A stretch of 36,696 bases of DNA from Chitinispirillaceae bacterium (GCA_016932075.1 JAFGDP010000098.1:1-36696), one strand, 5' to 3'; numbered from the stretch's first letter, positions 16,984-24,811 are shown. Notes: a model not told the origin generated them from the letters alone. Numbers and translations: made by a program.

Positions 16984-19290
16984 TTAATCGTCGTTGTTCC
17001 ATATCAGAAGCGAATCCATGTTGTTATCGCCCTCCATATGCATCCATGAGTTGATCTTGATATAGTCGGTGTCATGCAATGCATCCGGATTCATGGGCAG
17101 GAACCGGGCATGCCAGCGCCAGCCGCAGGTGTCGGACCCGAGGATCTGCCTGATCTGCCAGTCATTCAGAACGACTGAATCCGCCTGCGCGCTGGATCGA
17201 GGAGGTATCCCGATACCATCGGGACCAAGAAAACTCACGTATCCCATGGAGCGGGCAAGAACGGTGTCCTGGACAAGGTTCCAGGATTGGTTGACGGACA
17301 TGGAATCAAGAGTATCGATGAGCGCGTACGGCGCAACAAGCGCATACAGCGTCATGTAGACATTGGAATTGTTATAAGCGTTCATATTGAAACTGAAGAA
17401 CTTGCGGTCCATCTTATTGAAATACCGGAGCGCTTGAGGAACCGCGAATTTCCCGGAACCCATGTCGAGGTTTGCCGTGTCAAGGACTTCCCAGTGCAAT
17501 ACCGCGTTCATGCGCACCGTGGTCAGCGCCTTGATCATCATTCTGCCTATGTATTTATTATAGTCCGGGTCGGTCGGAACTAGGTCGGTGACCGCGCGCA
17601 ATCTTGTCCCAACCGGAACCGAAATATCCACTTTCATTTGCATGGAATCAGGCCAGTCGTTGACAATATCCGTCAGATCAGCCTGCTGCCTGAACAGCGA
17701 ATCGTTGATGACATGAATGAATTTGGAAGTGGCTTCCGAACGTACGGTCGTATCCCTAGTATTTTGCAGAGTGTATTGTACCTGAAGCGTATCGATGAAC
17801 GGTTGGAAGGTGTCCAGGGGAACCGGCAGTCGGGGTTTCAGGAAAATGTCACCGAAAACATTCTGCAGGATGAATTTACCCCTCAGTGAGTCCTTGCTCG
17901 ATTCATTCCACGGGAAAGGAACAGCGACCGTCTGCGTATCGCCTGACCGTTTGTACGGCTCCATGACCGTGCCGAGAAAACGGGTAAACTTGAAATAGGG
18001 GGAGCTGATTTCAAACACGATTGAATCGCCTGCCGAAACCGTTACCGTGTCGCTTCCAAAGGCAAGCGGTGACGGCGACACTTCATAAATAACCCGTGTA
18101 ACGCTCGCCCCCTTGGCGCTGGTTGAATCGGTGGCCGGATAATAATTCGGGTCCCACTGCGGATAAAGACGGTGCGCGGCAAGCGTCTTTTTATTGAAAA
18201 TATAGGATGCGTGCCTGAATACCGATGTGACGCCGGAAATGGAGTCGGTACCTTCACCGGCAAGCTGGCCGTCGAACTTGGATGAATCTATTCCCGCGGT
18301 GCCAAGCTCTGCGATCGATTGAATATCATTCTGAATACAATAGGTGCTGAACCAGAGATGCTGATGTGTCGCCCGTATGGCAATATTCAAATCGGTATAG
18401 TTCCTGAGGCTGTAATGGAAATATCCGTCACCAATGTCAATATGGTCGATATTCACCGTATCGGTGATTTTATAATCGTTGATGAAATATTTTTTAAACG
18501 AAATAAGCGAGCGGTCGATCCTTGCGTAATCCGCGACAAGGCCGTTCACATTGAAGCTGACGACGAGTTCCTTCCCCGCAACCGTTGCCGCAGTGCCCTG
18601 TACCCGCACCGGAAGGGTCCCGTTAACAGAATACCCGGTAACCGGCACATTGGCTGTCTGCGTTTCGCCGGGAGCGATGTCGCCCAGCGGACGGACGACC
18701 GAGTTAAACACGGTGAGCGTGCAGGTGACGGGCACGGTGGAATTGTTTCTCACCGTTACTACCAGGTCCGGCGAACCGGCGTTGAATGACACCTGATAAA
18801 TTTTGGGGAGAGGAATATCGGCCGAGATAGTAAAATCCGCGGGATTTACAGGCAATGGCAGGGTGTCGGCTAGGGGACCGACGTTGGCAATGGTAATCGG
18901 TCCGAGCATCGGATGAAACAGTTTGGACTCCATTGAATCCTCGTGCACCTCGTACGATATGCTGTCAATCCTCAGAACCGAAAAAACAGCAGTATCACCC
19001 TGCACCGTGTCTTTAAAAAGAGAATCAGGGAATTGAGAATAAGCCCATCCGAAATTAACGGCATCTCTCCCTGACCAAAGAATATCGATTTTCTCCTTTT
19101 CAACTTCCTTGAACAGCTTCCTGAACTCCTGGGCCACGTAAAACGTGTCGTTGGTCACGGGCAGCTCTATTGCCGACCGCCACTTGAGCGGCGGTTCGTC
19201 CACGGGATTGGCGCAGTAAAAAACAGATATCCCGGCGATTGCAGCGGCAACGACAAAGAATCTGAGCCATACTTTTCGGAGCGCTTTCAC
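16984..19290 (-). CDS. Large exported protein of unknown function
   Basis: I do not recognise this 768-residue protein. A hydrophobic N-terminal segment (about 8-25) ends in VFYCANPVDEPP. That cysteine could be a lipidation site, but the preceding Phe-Tyr does not fit the lipobox consensus well. The rest is beta-rich with many DT, DS and Asn-containing strands. A section near 160-260 (VTVRNNSTVPVTCTLTVFN) looks like an immunoglobulin-like or LEA-like sandwich. The GTG start is supported by AAGGGG. It forms a two-gene unit with the OmpA/TSP3 gene downstream, 37 bases away, which suggests a shared outer-membrane complex. Confidence 0.8.
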   Translation of the reverse strand: MKALRKVWLRFFVVAAAIAGISVFYCANPVDEPPLKWRSAIELPVTNDTFYVAQEFRKLFKEVEKEKIDILWSGRDAVNFGWAYSQFPDSLFKDTVQGDTAVFSVLRIDSISYEVHEDSMESKLFHPMLGPITIANVGPLADTLPLPVNPADFTISADIPLPKIYQVSFNAGSPDLVVTVRNNSTVPVTCTLTVFNSVVRPLGDIAPGETQTANVPVTGYSVNGTLPVRVQGTAATVAGKELVVSFNVNGLVADYARIDRSLISFKKYFINDYKITDTVNIDHIDIGDGYFHYSLRNYTDLNIAIRATHQHLWFSTYCIQNDIQSIAELGTAGIDSSKFDGQLAGEGTDSISGVTSVFRHASYIFNKKTLAAHRLYPQWDPNYYPATDSTSAKGASVTRVIYEVSPSPLAFGSDTVTVSAGDSIVFEISSPYFKFTRFLGTVMEPYKRSGDTQTVAVPFPWNESSKDSLRGKFILQNVFGDIFLKPRLPVPLDTFQPFIDTLQVQYTLQNTRDTTVRSEATSKFIHVINDSLFRQQADLTDIVNDWPDSMQMKVDISVPVGTRLRAVTDLVPTDPDYNKYIGRMMIKALTTVRMNAVLHWEVLDTANLDMGSGKFAVPQALRYFNKMDRKFFSFNMNAYNNSNVYMTLYALVAPYALIDTLDSMSVNQSWNLVQDTVLARSMGYVSFLGPDGIGIPPRSSAQADSVVLNDWQIRQILGSDTCGWRWHARFLPMNPDALHDTDYIKINSWMHMEGDNNMDSLLIWNNDD

Positions 19291-19653
19291 GTAACGTCCC
19301 CTTTCAAAGAGTTTTTCTGTATCGTTTATTCATTATTTTTTCACAAATGAGGAACTGCAGAACCCCTCGATTCTGTAGTGCTGATATAAATAAATCCGGT
19401 GCATTGGGAAAAGCAATTAAAACGTTAAAGCTGGCTTTTAAAAGCCTTGCTTTTATTCACCGTCGATCTGGTGAAAGAAGAATCATAAAACAGTTAACCT
19501 TGATTTCAATCCGGACAATAGTAAAACGGCAGGCAATCTCAACAAGGTTCGTCTAATAAAAACGAGCGAAAAGGTACAACCTCAAAGCTCGCTATGTCGG
19601 ACGGGACCTTAAAAAATTCCTTGTTCAGGTTTGGACATTACGATGCTATATGA
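19291..19653. other. Intergenic stretch, no convincing gene
   Basis: This is the upstream region of the unknown exported protein and the tail of the next minus-strand gene. A plus-strand frame of 69 codons is Arg/Lys/Ile-rich and lacks a ribosome site, so I do not call it. A short CGAGC/GCTCG dyad occurs near 19562-19595. It is too weak to call a terminator. Confidence 0.45.
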
Positions 19654-20811
19654 TCATTTCCGCATGGTGATGGTACTCGATGCGGCTGCAATCCCTTCGA
19701 TCATTAGCTTGCAGATATAGACGCCCCCTGAAACCCCCTGATTATTCTCCCACGTTATTGAATACGTACCGGGCCCTCTCATTGCGGGGACATCTATTGA
19801 TGCGAGAGCTTTTCCATTAACGGAATACATTTTAATAACAGCATCGTTTGTTTGCCGAGGTGAAACAATGGCGAAAACAACAGCACCCATAGACGATAAT
19901 GGCAGTACGGATAGTTTGAATCCTGAACGGTCCATATCGGGCACAACACGGTGACCAGGCAGTGACAAAGCCCAGGCAAACGCAATCGTATCAACAATTG
20001 TGTCTATTGAATCGTTGTATCCACCACTCCATCGGGCTCCAAAGGGTCCGGAAACCGGAAAACCCGTATTTATGTATTCAGTGGAAAATGCAAAAGAAAC
20101 GCTTCTTTCAGCCAAGCTTATTATGCCTGCAATCTCTCCCGGGAGGCTCGTCTGACTGACGTATTTATACCCGTACCTTTCAAGCGTGCCGAAATAAGAG
20201 TTTTTATAGACAAACAAATCCGAAACCGGTTTTGTCGTGTCATTGAGAATATGCAATCGAAAAGCAGTCTGATAATCGTTCAGCCCTCCTATGCTGGGGT
20301 TGGCGGTTTCATAGGGATCCCCACCACCGCCATACCAGACATTTACCAGGGAATTGCCTTTTTTTACCGGTCGGACGACAAACGACCAGCATCTATAGGG
20401 GCATACGGAATCATGGCATGTCGTATCAAGAAGCCCTATAGTATCATATTGCTGAATGGCTACTTGCTCAGTCGCCGGGATTCCGACAATTGACGATCTT
20501 GTCACCACTGCAATGCCTTGTGAATCGATGGAAAGACGGGTTGGATATGTTTTTTTCAAGGACGCTATTCGAATCCTGAAGATTTCAGTTGAACAAGCTG
20601 AAAATATCCTGTACATGGAGAAGAAACGTGAAGCGCTAGGATAACCTTTAAGATACACGGTTTCCGTCCCTCCAAGTTCGATAGCCCACTCCAGGCTATC
20701 ACTGATCTGCGCTTCGGAAATGGCAGGTAAATCGTAGGTATTGATCGGATTTGAAAATACGGTCAACGCAAGACTGAATAGTATTATTGTCAATAAAACC
20801 ACGCGATCCAT
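19654..20811 (-). CDS. Secreted hypothetical protein with C-terminal sorting domain
   Basis: This 385-residue protein has a clear signal peptide (1-20, VVLLTIILFSLALTVFS). The central region is unrecognised and beta-rich, with a Cys pair (CHDSVCPYRC) near residue 135 and a glycine patch (YGGGGDPYETANPSIGG). The C-terminal 80 residues (VIKMYSVNGKALASIDV, then GTYSITWENNQGVSGGVYICKLMIEG) form a FlgD-like/type IX-like sorting domain. AAGGATGG precedes the ATG. Codon use is slightly more AT-rich than in its neighbours. A surface or secreted location is likely; the substrate is unknown. Confidence 0.8.
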   Translation of the reverse strand: MDRVVLLTIILFSLALTVFSNPINTYDLPAISEAQISDSLEWAIELGGTETVYLKGYPSASRFFSMYRIFSACSTEIFRIRIASLKKTYPTRLSIDSQGIAVVTRSSIVGIPATEQVAIQQYDTIGLLDTTCHDSVCPYRCWSFVVRPVKKGNSLVNVWYGGGGDPYETANPSIGGLNDYQTAFRLHILNDTTKPVSDLFVYKNSYFGTLERYGYKYVSQTSLPGEIAGIISLAERSVSFAFSTEYINTGFPVSGPFGARWSGGYNDSIDTIVDTIAFAWALSLPGHRVVPDMDRSGFKLSVLPLSSMGAVVFAIVSPRQTNDAVIKMYSVNGKALASIDVPAMRGPGTYSITWENNQGVSGGVYICKLMIEGIAAASSTITMRK

Positions 20812-21059
20812 ATTGCCATCCTTTTTTTAACGTAATTATGAAATAATGTCGATTCCTGTCTGCTAGTATACCTGCTTTTTGATGCGATAAACAAGGCGAG
20901 GAAAAAAAACCGTTTTCTACCTGAAAACAGCATTTATCTTTTAATATAGTCCCTCCGTATATATTTCTTAATTTTAATCCTATCCAATGGTTCAATATGA
21001 AAGGTTCAGTATAGATGACTCTAATCCATTATCACGGTATACGGTATAAGGGTTATTAT

Positions 21060-21608
21060 ATGGTGCGTTTTAACTGGAAAATCCCTATTACATGTTTCCT
21101 GCTGACATCGCTCCTCATGTATTCGCTTGCGAATGCAGCAGAAAAATCAATGTTTGCCTTGACTCTTTCCACCGGTATCCGGTATGAAATGCCCCGCGAC
21201 GGTGAGGGAATCAACGATGCGGGGCATGGGAACGGTGCGTTCTTCACTCAGGGTTCCTTCTATATTTTCCTTAAAAGCCATAACTACACACGATTCAGCG
21301 GTTCCATCGACTATTGGGCAACCAATGAGTTTTCAGCCTCTGCCGGCATGGACATGGGCAGGATGTACCGCGGATTTTCATCGTTCCACCCCTATGTCGG
21401 CATCGGTTCAAACATAACCTGGCGAAAAGATATCGGATCCGGCACCAGGGACTATTATGTGTGCGTGCCGGTATTCATCGGGATCAAACTTCCGCGCTAT
21501 CCGTACTTCAGCGGAATTGAGCTCTCCATCCTCACAGAGCTGTACGGCAGGCCTTCCCAGATCTCGTGTTCGGTCGATATCAGCAACTGGCTCACCATGA
21601 GACGATAG
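21060..21608 (+). CDS. Exported beta-rich protein, outer-membrane-barrel-like
   Basis: This 182-residue protein has a signal peptide (about 1-27, ending LANA) and alternating aromatic and small residues typical of small outer-membrane barrels: FALTLSTGIRYEMP, SFYIFLKSHNYTRFSGSIDYW, FHPYVGIGSNITWRKD, YVCVPVFIGIKLP. I chose the ATG at 21060 because an AAGGG-like site lies upstream and a signal peptide begins directly after it. A start at 21015 would place 15 extra residues before it. The gene is divergent from the secreted protein gene at 20811. No family was recognised. Confidence 0.7.
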   Translation: MVRFNWKIPITCFLLTSLLMYSLANAAEKSMFALTLSTGIRYEMPRDGEGINDAGHGNGAFFTQGSFYIFLKSHNYTRFSGSIDYWATNEFSASAGMDMGRMYRGFSSFHPYVGIGSNITWRKDIGSGTRDYYVCVPVFIGIKLPRYPYFSGIELSILTELYGRPSQISCSVDISNWLTMRR

Positions 21609-21769
21609 AGCGTTTGTGCGCTCATGAAGATGCCGTGCACTCCTGCCGGGAACATACGTATCATTTCGTCATTAATCATCCCCTACGCCGGCAATGCCGC
21701 AAACGAATCCGTCTATGGGTTCACGGCATAGGTCTCTGTGCGCGGTGAATAGAAAAAAAACAATAACCT

Positions 21770-21799
21770 TTGCTTCCCTCATAAAGTACGTCTTATATT
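21770..21799 (+). promoter_or_regulatory. Candidate sigma-70 promoter
   Basis: TTGCTT and TATATT are separated by 18 bases, upstream of the small gene at 21871. It matches the -35 and -10 consensus at four of six and five of six positions. It is placed sensibly but unproven. Confidence 0.4.
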
Positions 21800-21870
21800 C
21801 CTAACGGTAACCATCCCCGGCTGTAGAAGCCAGGAAATTCTTCGTACCGTTCATCGCGGAGTACCGGTCG

Positions 21871-22215
21871 ATGAAAAGTCAGAAACCGCACAATACGGCG
21901 CACAAACAAAAGAAGAAACCTTCGATTGAGAAGCTGAGCACGTACATTGACAAGGAAGTAACGCTCATCCATGAGAACCTGGAAGAGTTGAAAAACTTCC
22001 TCAAAGAGCATAGCCCGGCGTCCGACGAAAACAACCTGAACGATCTGGAAAGCAATATCGCTGACTACTATGATTCAGCAGGCGACCTTTTTCATCAGAT
22101 AAAGCTTGAGACCGGGGAGGAGCCCCCGCTCAAGGCAAAGTTTTACGAGACGCTGCTTCTGAAGAAAAAAAACGAGAGGGACTTTCCGAAAAAAGAGGGC
22201 GATTCGAAGCAATAA
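21871..22215 (+). CDS. Small charged helical protein, unknown
   Basis: This 114-residue soluble protein has a basic N-terminal tail (KSQKPHNTAHKQKKKPS) and then a helical, acidic/basic mixed body (residues 20-100) with heptad-like spacing (STYIDKEVTLIHENLEELKNFLKE). The C-terminus is Lys/Glu-rich. No signal peptide or known motif is visible. GGAG lies about ten bases before the ATG. It converges on the minus-strand selenoprotein operon. The function is unknown. Confidence 0.65.
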   Translation: MKSQKPHNTAHKQKKKPSIEKLSTYIDKEVTLIHENLEELKNFLKEHSPASDENNLNDLESNIADYYDSAGDLFHQIKLETGEEPPLKAKFYETLLLKKKNERDFPKKEGDSKQ

Positions 22216-22325
22216 TCCGCGATGCTACTCCGGGACGCGCTGTTCGTTTTTGAATTGACGATATAAATAAATTACCCTCTGTGCAATAAGGGTCTTTGCC
22301 GCGGTAAAGCCTGTCGCGTATCAAT

Positions 22326-22496
22326 TTATTCCGGCGCCACGAGAAACCCGATAATCGCTCCCACGATAATCCCTGACCAGGGATTTGAGGTAAGGGGTCA
22401 GGTTATGCCAGCAGCGGGAGTGCAGTGCGACAGAAAGGTCAAGCCCCATCCAATCGCACCGCCGATCACCACGCCAAGCCATTTTTTCCAGAGCAT
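22326..22496 (-). CDS. Candidate selenoprotein: two-helix membrane protein with in-frame TGA
   Basis: This 56-residue protein is read through one TGA (22398-22400, residue 33) taken as selenocysteine. Layout: helix 1 (about 6-22, WLGVVIGGAIGWGLTFL), a loop with Cys25 and Sec33, then PLTSNPWSG and helix 2 (about 42-54, GIIVGAIIGFLVA), ending in TAA. Small two-helix membrane proteins of the DUF6132-like type carry a Cys directly before P-[IL]-T-S-N-P; here the TGA occupies that position. The sequence after the TGA continues the family pattern to a normal stop, which a true stop codon would not predict. GGGAG lies four bases before the ATG. A SECIS-like hairpin follows the TGA. It is third in an operon after thioredoxin and an FmdB-like protein (56-base gap). 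The alternative is a pseudogene or a TGC/TGT-to-TGA sequence error. The family name is from memory. Confidence 0.82.
22368..22385 (-). promoter_or_regulatory. Bacterial SECIS-like hairpin downstream of the TGA
   Basis: On the transcript, AAUCCCU pairs perfectly with AGGGAUU around a GGUC loop. The stem begins 12 bases and the loop 19 bases after the UGA. In E. coli fdhF the SECIS loop is also GGUC, about 18 bases after its UGA. Bacterial SelB recognises the G and U of this loop. The hairpin lies entirely within coding sequence. Confidence 0.83.
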
Positions 22497-22552
22497 ACGA
22501 CTCCCATTGTCAAACACGATTCGAAGACCGGACCGGTCTGCGTTCAGGAAGC

Positions 22553-22738
22553 TCACGAGAACCCCGACCCCGACGAACAGGAGGTCTTGGCTCCATAAAA
22601 ACCGGCAACGACAGAGATTGTGCGGTGCGTTTTCAGGGAAGAGCACTCGGCGCACGGAGGGTTCTCCGTACTTCCCACCGGCATAAGCTCCTCGAATTTT
22701 GCCCCGCACTCTTCGCACTCATATTCATATAACGGCAT
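22553..22738 (-). CDS. FmdB-like zinc-ribbon protein
   Basis: This 61-residue protein begins MPLYEYECEECGAKFEELMP, the FmdB signature, with a second Cys pair in PCAECSS and an RTISVVAGFYG segment typical of the family. The four cysteines would bind zinc. The name comes from a regulator-associated open frame near formamidase genes; the general role of the family is not established. The tail (TSCSSGSGFS) is shorter than many members, which end in a Cys/Gly/Ser-rich stretch. AAGGAA precedes the ATG and overlaps the thioredoxin stop region (14-base gap). It lies between thioredoxin and the selenoprotein, so co-transcription is likely. Confidence 0.88.
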   Translation of the reverse strand: MPLYEYECEECGAKFEELMPVGSTENPPCAECSSLKTHRTISVVAGFYGAKTSCSSGSGFS

Positions 22739-22752
22739 AGCAATAATTCCTT

Positions 22753-23064
22753 TTATGACGCTAACGCGTTCATGTAGACCTTTTCGGGTTGCACGCCGAC
22801 AAACTCTTTGTCCACCTGCCCGTTTTTGAAAACGATCACCGTAGGTATCCCGGTAATCCCGTATTTTCCCGCAATGGCGGGATTTTCATCAACGTTCAAT
22901 TTGAAGACCTTTGCCTTTCCTTGGGTCTTCTCACTGATGCTGTCCAATATCGGCCCTACCATCCTGCAGGGACCGCACCACGGCGCCCAGAAATCCACAA
23001 GTACCGGCAGATCAGAATCAAGCACATCCTGCTTGAAGTTCTGGTCAGTTGTTGCGTTTGTCAT
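22753..23064 (-). CDS. trxA: Thioredoxin
   Basis: This 103-residue cytoplasmic disulfide reductase has the canonical active site FWAPWCGPCRM (residues 25-35), the VDENPAIAGKYGITGIPT segment with the cis-proline, and a FKNGQVDKEFVG end strand. The length and all key residues match thioredoxin 1. AAGGAGG sits close before the ATG. It is the first gene of a three-gene unit (thioredoxin, FmdB-like, selenoprotein) behind a sigma-54 promoter. Many genomes carry several thioredoxins; this one is probably a dedicated partner of the operon rather than the housekeeping copy, an inference from context. Confidence 0.96.
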   Translation of the reverse strand: MTNATTDQNFKQDVLDSDLPVLVDFWAPWCGPCRMVGPILDSISEKTQGKAKVFKLNVDENPAIAGKYGITGIPTVIVFKNGQVDKEFVGVQPEKVYMNALAS

Positions 23065-23101
23065 ACGACCTCCTTATTAACTTGTTGTGGTATTATTAGA
23101 A

Positions 23102-23117
23102 TGCAATCAATATGCCA
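23102..23117 (-). promoter_or_regulatory. Sigma-54 promoter of the thioredoxin operon
   Basis: On the minus strand the sequence is TGGCATATTGATTGCA, matching the -24/-12 consensus TGGCAC-N5-TTGCA with one mismatch and exact spacing of the invariant GG and GC. Transcription would begin near 23091, giving a 5' leader of about 27 bases that carries the thioredoxin ribosome site. Confidence 0.82.
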
Positions 23118-23192
23118 GCCTGGTAATTAAAAATACAACTGTCTGACCGTTACTGGTAGCGATAATACCGGAAGTTGCTATTTTTATAATAA

Positions 23193-23205
23193 ATTCAATT
23201 AGTTA
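23193..23205. promoter_or_regulatory. Possible IHF-like site
   Basis: ATTCAATTAGTTA matches the IHF consensus WATCAANNNNTTR at all but one position. It lies between the sigma-54 promoter and the clustered activator half-sites, where bending would help. The region is AT-rich, so a chance match is possible. Confidence 0.35.
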
Positions 23206-23274
23206 TTGTTATATAATTAATGATATATTGGATTTTTCTGGACCTTGTTATTATTATTTAAAATAAAAAGCAAA

Positions 23275-23327
23275 TGTTGCATAAACATGTTGCGCAACAA
23301 TATGCAACACAGAGTTATGTTGCGCAT
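23275..23327. promoter_or_regulatory. Clustered TGTTGC/GCAACA half-sites, probable activator sites
   Basis: Four elements lie within 53 bases: TGTTGCAT (23275), the perfect palindrome TGTTGCGCAACA (23288-23299), ATGCAACA (23302) and TGTTGCGCAT (23318). They sit 160-210 bases upstream of the sigma-54 promoter and just before the activator gene. This is the usual arrangement for enhancer sites of a sigma-54 activator. They may also mediate autoregulation. Confidence 0.78.
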
Positions 23328-23364
23328 ACTATTTTTCAAAAAAATACATCTATGGAGCCATCTC

Positions 23365-24747
23365 ATGGACTGTTTTCTCCAAGACCATCTCAATCCTGAA
23401 TGCTTTGAAAAAATTCTCCAGACAGTGGCCGAGGGGGTTATTGTTATTGACTCTTATGGGATCATACGATACAGCAACAGGTCCATGGAGATTCTTACCG
23501 GTCTTTCACGGGACGAACTCAATGGCAAACCGTGCGAATCGCTTTTTACCGAACATGGCTGTCCCATTCAATCGAGCGACCTGCTGTCAAAAGAGGTTCT
23601 TGAGGGCAGGGAGTGTTTCCTCACGCATACCACAGGCCGGACGGTGCCGGTAATCCGAAACGGGAGACTGCTCAAAGGCGCTGACGGCGCGGTAATCGGC
23701 GCGGTGGAGACCTTTGCCGATATCAGCATACTGCAGTCGGCCCAGAACCGTCTCAAGCATCTTGAAGAGCAGTTTCGTACCGACCGCTCCGGCCGGCTCA
23801 TCGGGAAAAGCGCTGCCATGCAGGAAATTTTCAATCTTATCTCACTGGCCGCCGCGTCCAATGCAACGATACTGGTGAACGGCGAAACCGGTACCGGCAA
23901 AGAGCTGGTTGCCCTGTCGATCCATGAAAAGAGCGGCCGCGCTGAGGCGCCGTTTGTAAAAATCAACTGCTCGGCCATACCGGAATCGCTTCTCGAGAGC
24001 GAGCTCTTCGGCCATGTCCGGGGATCATTCACCGGAGCGATACGCGACAAGATCGGCAGGTTTGAATCGGCGGACACCGGGACCCTCTTTCTTGACGAAG
24101 TGGGTGAGCTCTCTCCCCTTATCCAGGTCAAGATTCTCCGTTTTCTGCAGGAAAAGGAGTTCGAGCGGGTGGGCGAGTCCGTGACCCGCAAGGCCGACGT
24201 TCGGATCATCGCGGCGACACACCGTGATCTGCGGCGCATGGTCCGGGAAGGCAGGTTCCGCGAGGACCTTTACTACCGGTTAAAGGTGTTTCCAATTTTC
24301 ATACCGCCGCTTCGCGAGCGCAAAGAGGATATAGGCCCGCTCATCGATCATTTTATCGCCAGGTTCAACGCCCAGACCGGCAAATCGATCAAGGGACTGA
24401 ACCACGATGCCGCGGTCACCCTGATGGATTACTGCTGGCCCGGCAACATCCGGGAGCTTGAAAACGCCATCGAACACGCTTTTGTGACGTGTCGAGACGA
24501 GCTGATCGACCTCTTCGACCTGCCGCTTGAAATCAGGCGGGTGGAACTGAGAAAGGACGTATGCCGGTCGGTACCGGAAACGCAGCATGCTCCGGCCGGG
24601 GTTTCCGGGCCTGTCAGACGCCATCGAGTGTCGGGCGAGGAGATACGGCGGGCCTTCCAGGAAAGTAATGGCAATATGAGCGAAGCAGCGCGTATACTTG
24701 GTGTTGACCGGACAACGGTGTGGAGGTGGATGAGAAAAAAAGGCTGA
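23365..24747 (+). CDS. PAS-containing sigma-54-dependent transcriptional activator
   Basis: This 460-residue bacterial enhancer-binding protein has a PAS domain (about 15-125), with GVIVIDSYGIIRYSNRSMEILTG and the cysteine-containing HGCPIQ and ECFL elements. The AAA+ domain (about 146-375) has NGETGTGKEL as Walker A, GSFTGA as the sigma-54 contact loop (GAFTGA variant), GTLFLDEVGEL as Walker B and NIRELENAIEHA. A C-terminal Fis-type HTH (about 430-458) ends with GNMSEAARILGVDRTTVWRW. I start at the ATG at 23365, preceded by GGAG; an upstream in-frame start at 23245 would run through the half-site cluster. The gene is divergent from the thioredoxin operon, its likely target. The signal sensed is unknown; redox sensing through PAS cysteines is a guess. 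No receiver domain is present. Confidence 0.94.
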   Translation: MDCFLQDHLNPECFEKILQTVAEGVIVIDSYGIIRYSNRSMEILTGLSRDELNGKPCESLFTEHGCPIQSSDLLSKEVLEGRECFLTHTTGRTVPVIRNGRLLKGADGAVIGAVETFADISILQSAQNRLKHLEEQFRTDRSGRLIGKSAAMQEIFNLISLAAASNATILVNGETGTGKELVALSIHEKSGRAEAPFVKINCSAIPESLLESELFGHVRGSFTGAIRDKIGRFESADTGTLFLDEVGELSPLIQVKILRFLQEKEFERVGESVTRKADVRIIAATHRDLRRMVREGRFREDLYYRLKVFPIFIPPLRERKEDIGPLIDHFIARFNAQTGKSIKGLNHDAAVTLMDYCWPGNIRELENAIEHAFVTCRDELIDLFDLPLEIRRVELRKDVCRSVPETQHAPAGVSGPVRRHRVSGEEIRRAFQESNGNMSEAARILGVDRTTVWRWMRKKG

Positions 24748-24811
24748 AGGCTGAAGGCTTAAGGCTTAAGGCTGAAGGCTGAAGGCTTAAGGCTGAAGGC
24801 TATAGGCTGTA
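24742..24811. repeat. Heptanucleotide tandem repeat, ten copies
   Basis: Ten units of seven bases (GGCTGAA or GGCTTAA; the last two are GGCTATA and GGCTGTA) run from 24742. The first copy contains the activator's TGA stop. This looks like a replication-slippage array of the kind found between genes in many environmental bacteria. Confidence 0.9.

Noticed and set aside
19347..19556. Small plus-strand frame in the 19291-19653 spacer
   Set aside because: No ribosome site, biased basic composition and no domain.
22547..22555. Possible read-through of the FmdB-like stop TGA
   Set aside because: A second in-frame TGA follows after two codons and there is no hairpin at the right distance.
22398..22718. 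A 106-codon minus-strand frame across the FmdB and selenoprotein genes, ending at the TGA
   Set aside because: Its first half is out of frame with the FmdB-like gene that overlaps it, and is Arg/Cys-rich. Only the part from the ATG at 22496 is real, and that part continues past the TGA.
24742..24811. Heptamer array as a CRISPR-like array
   Set aside because: There are no spacers; the units are contiguous and only seven bases long.
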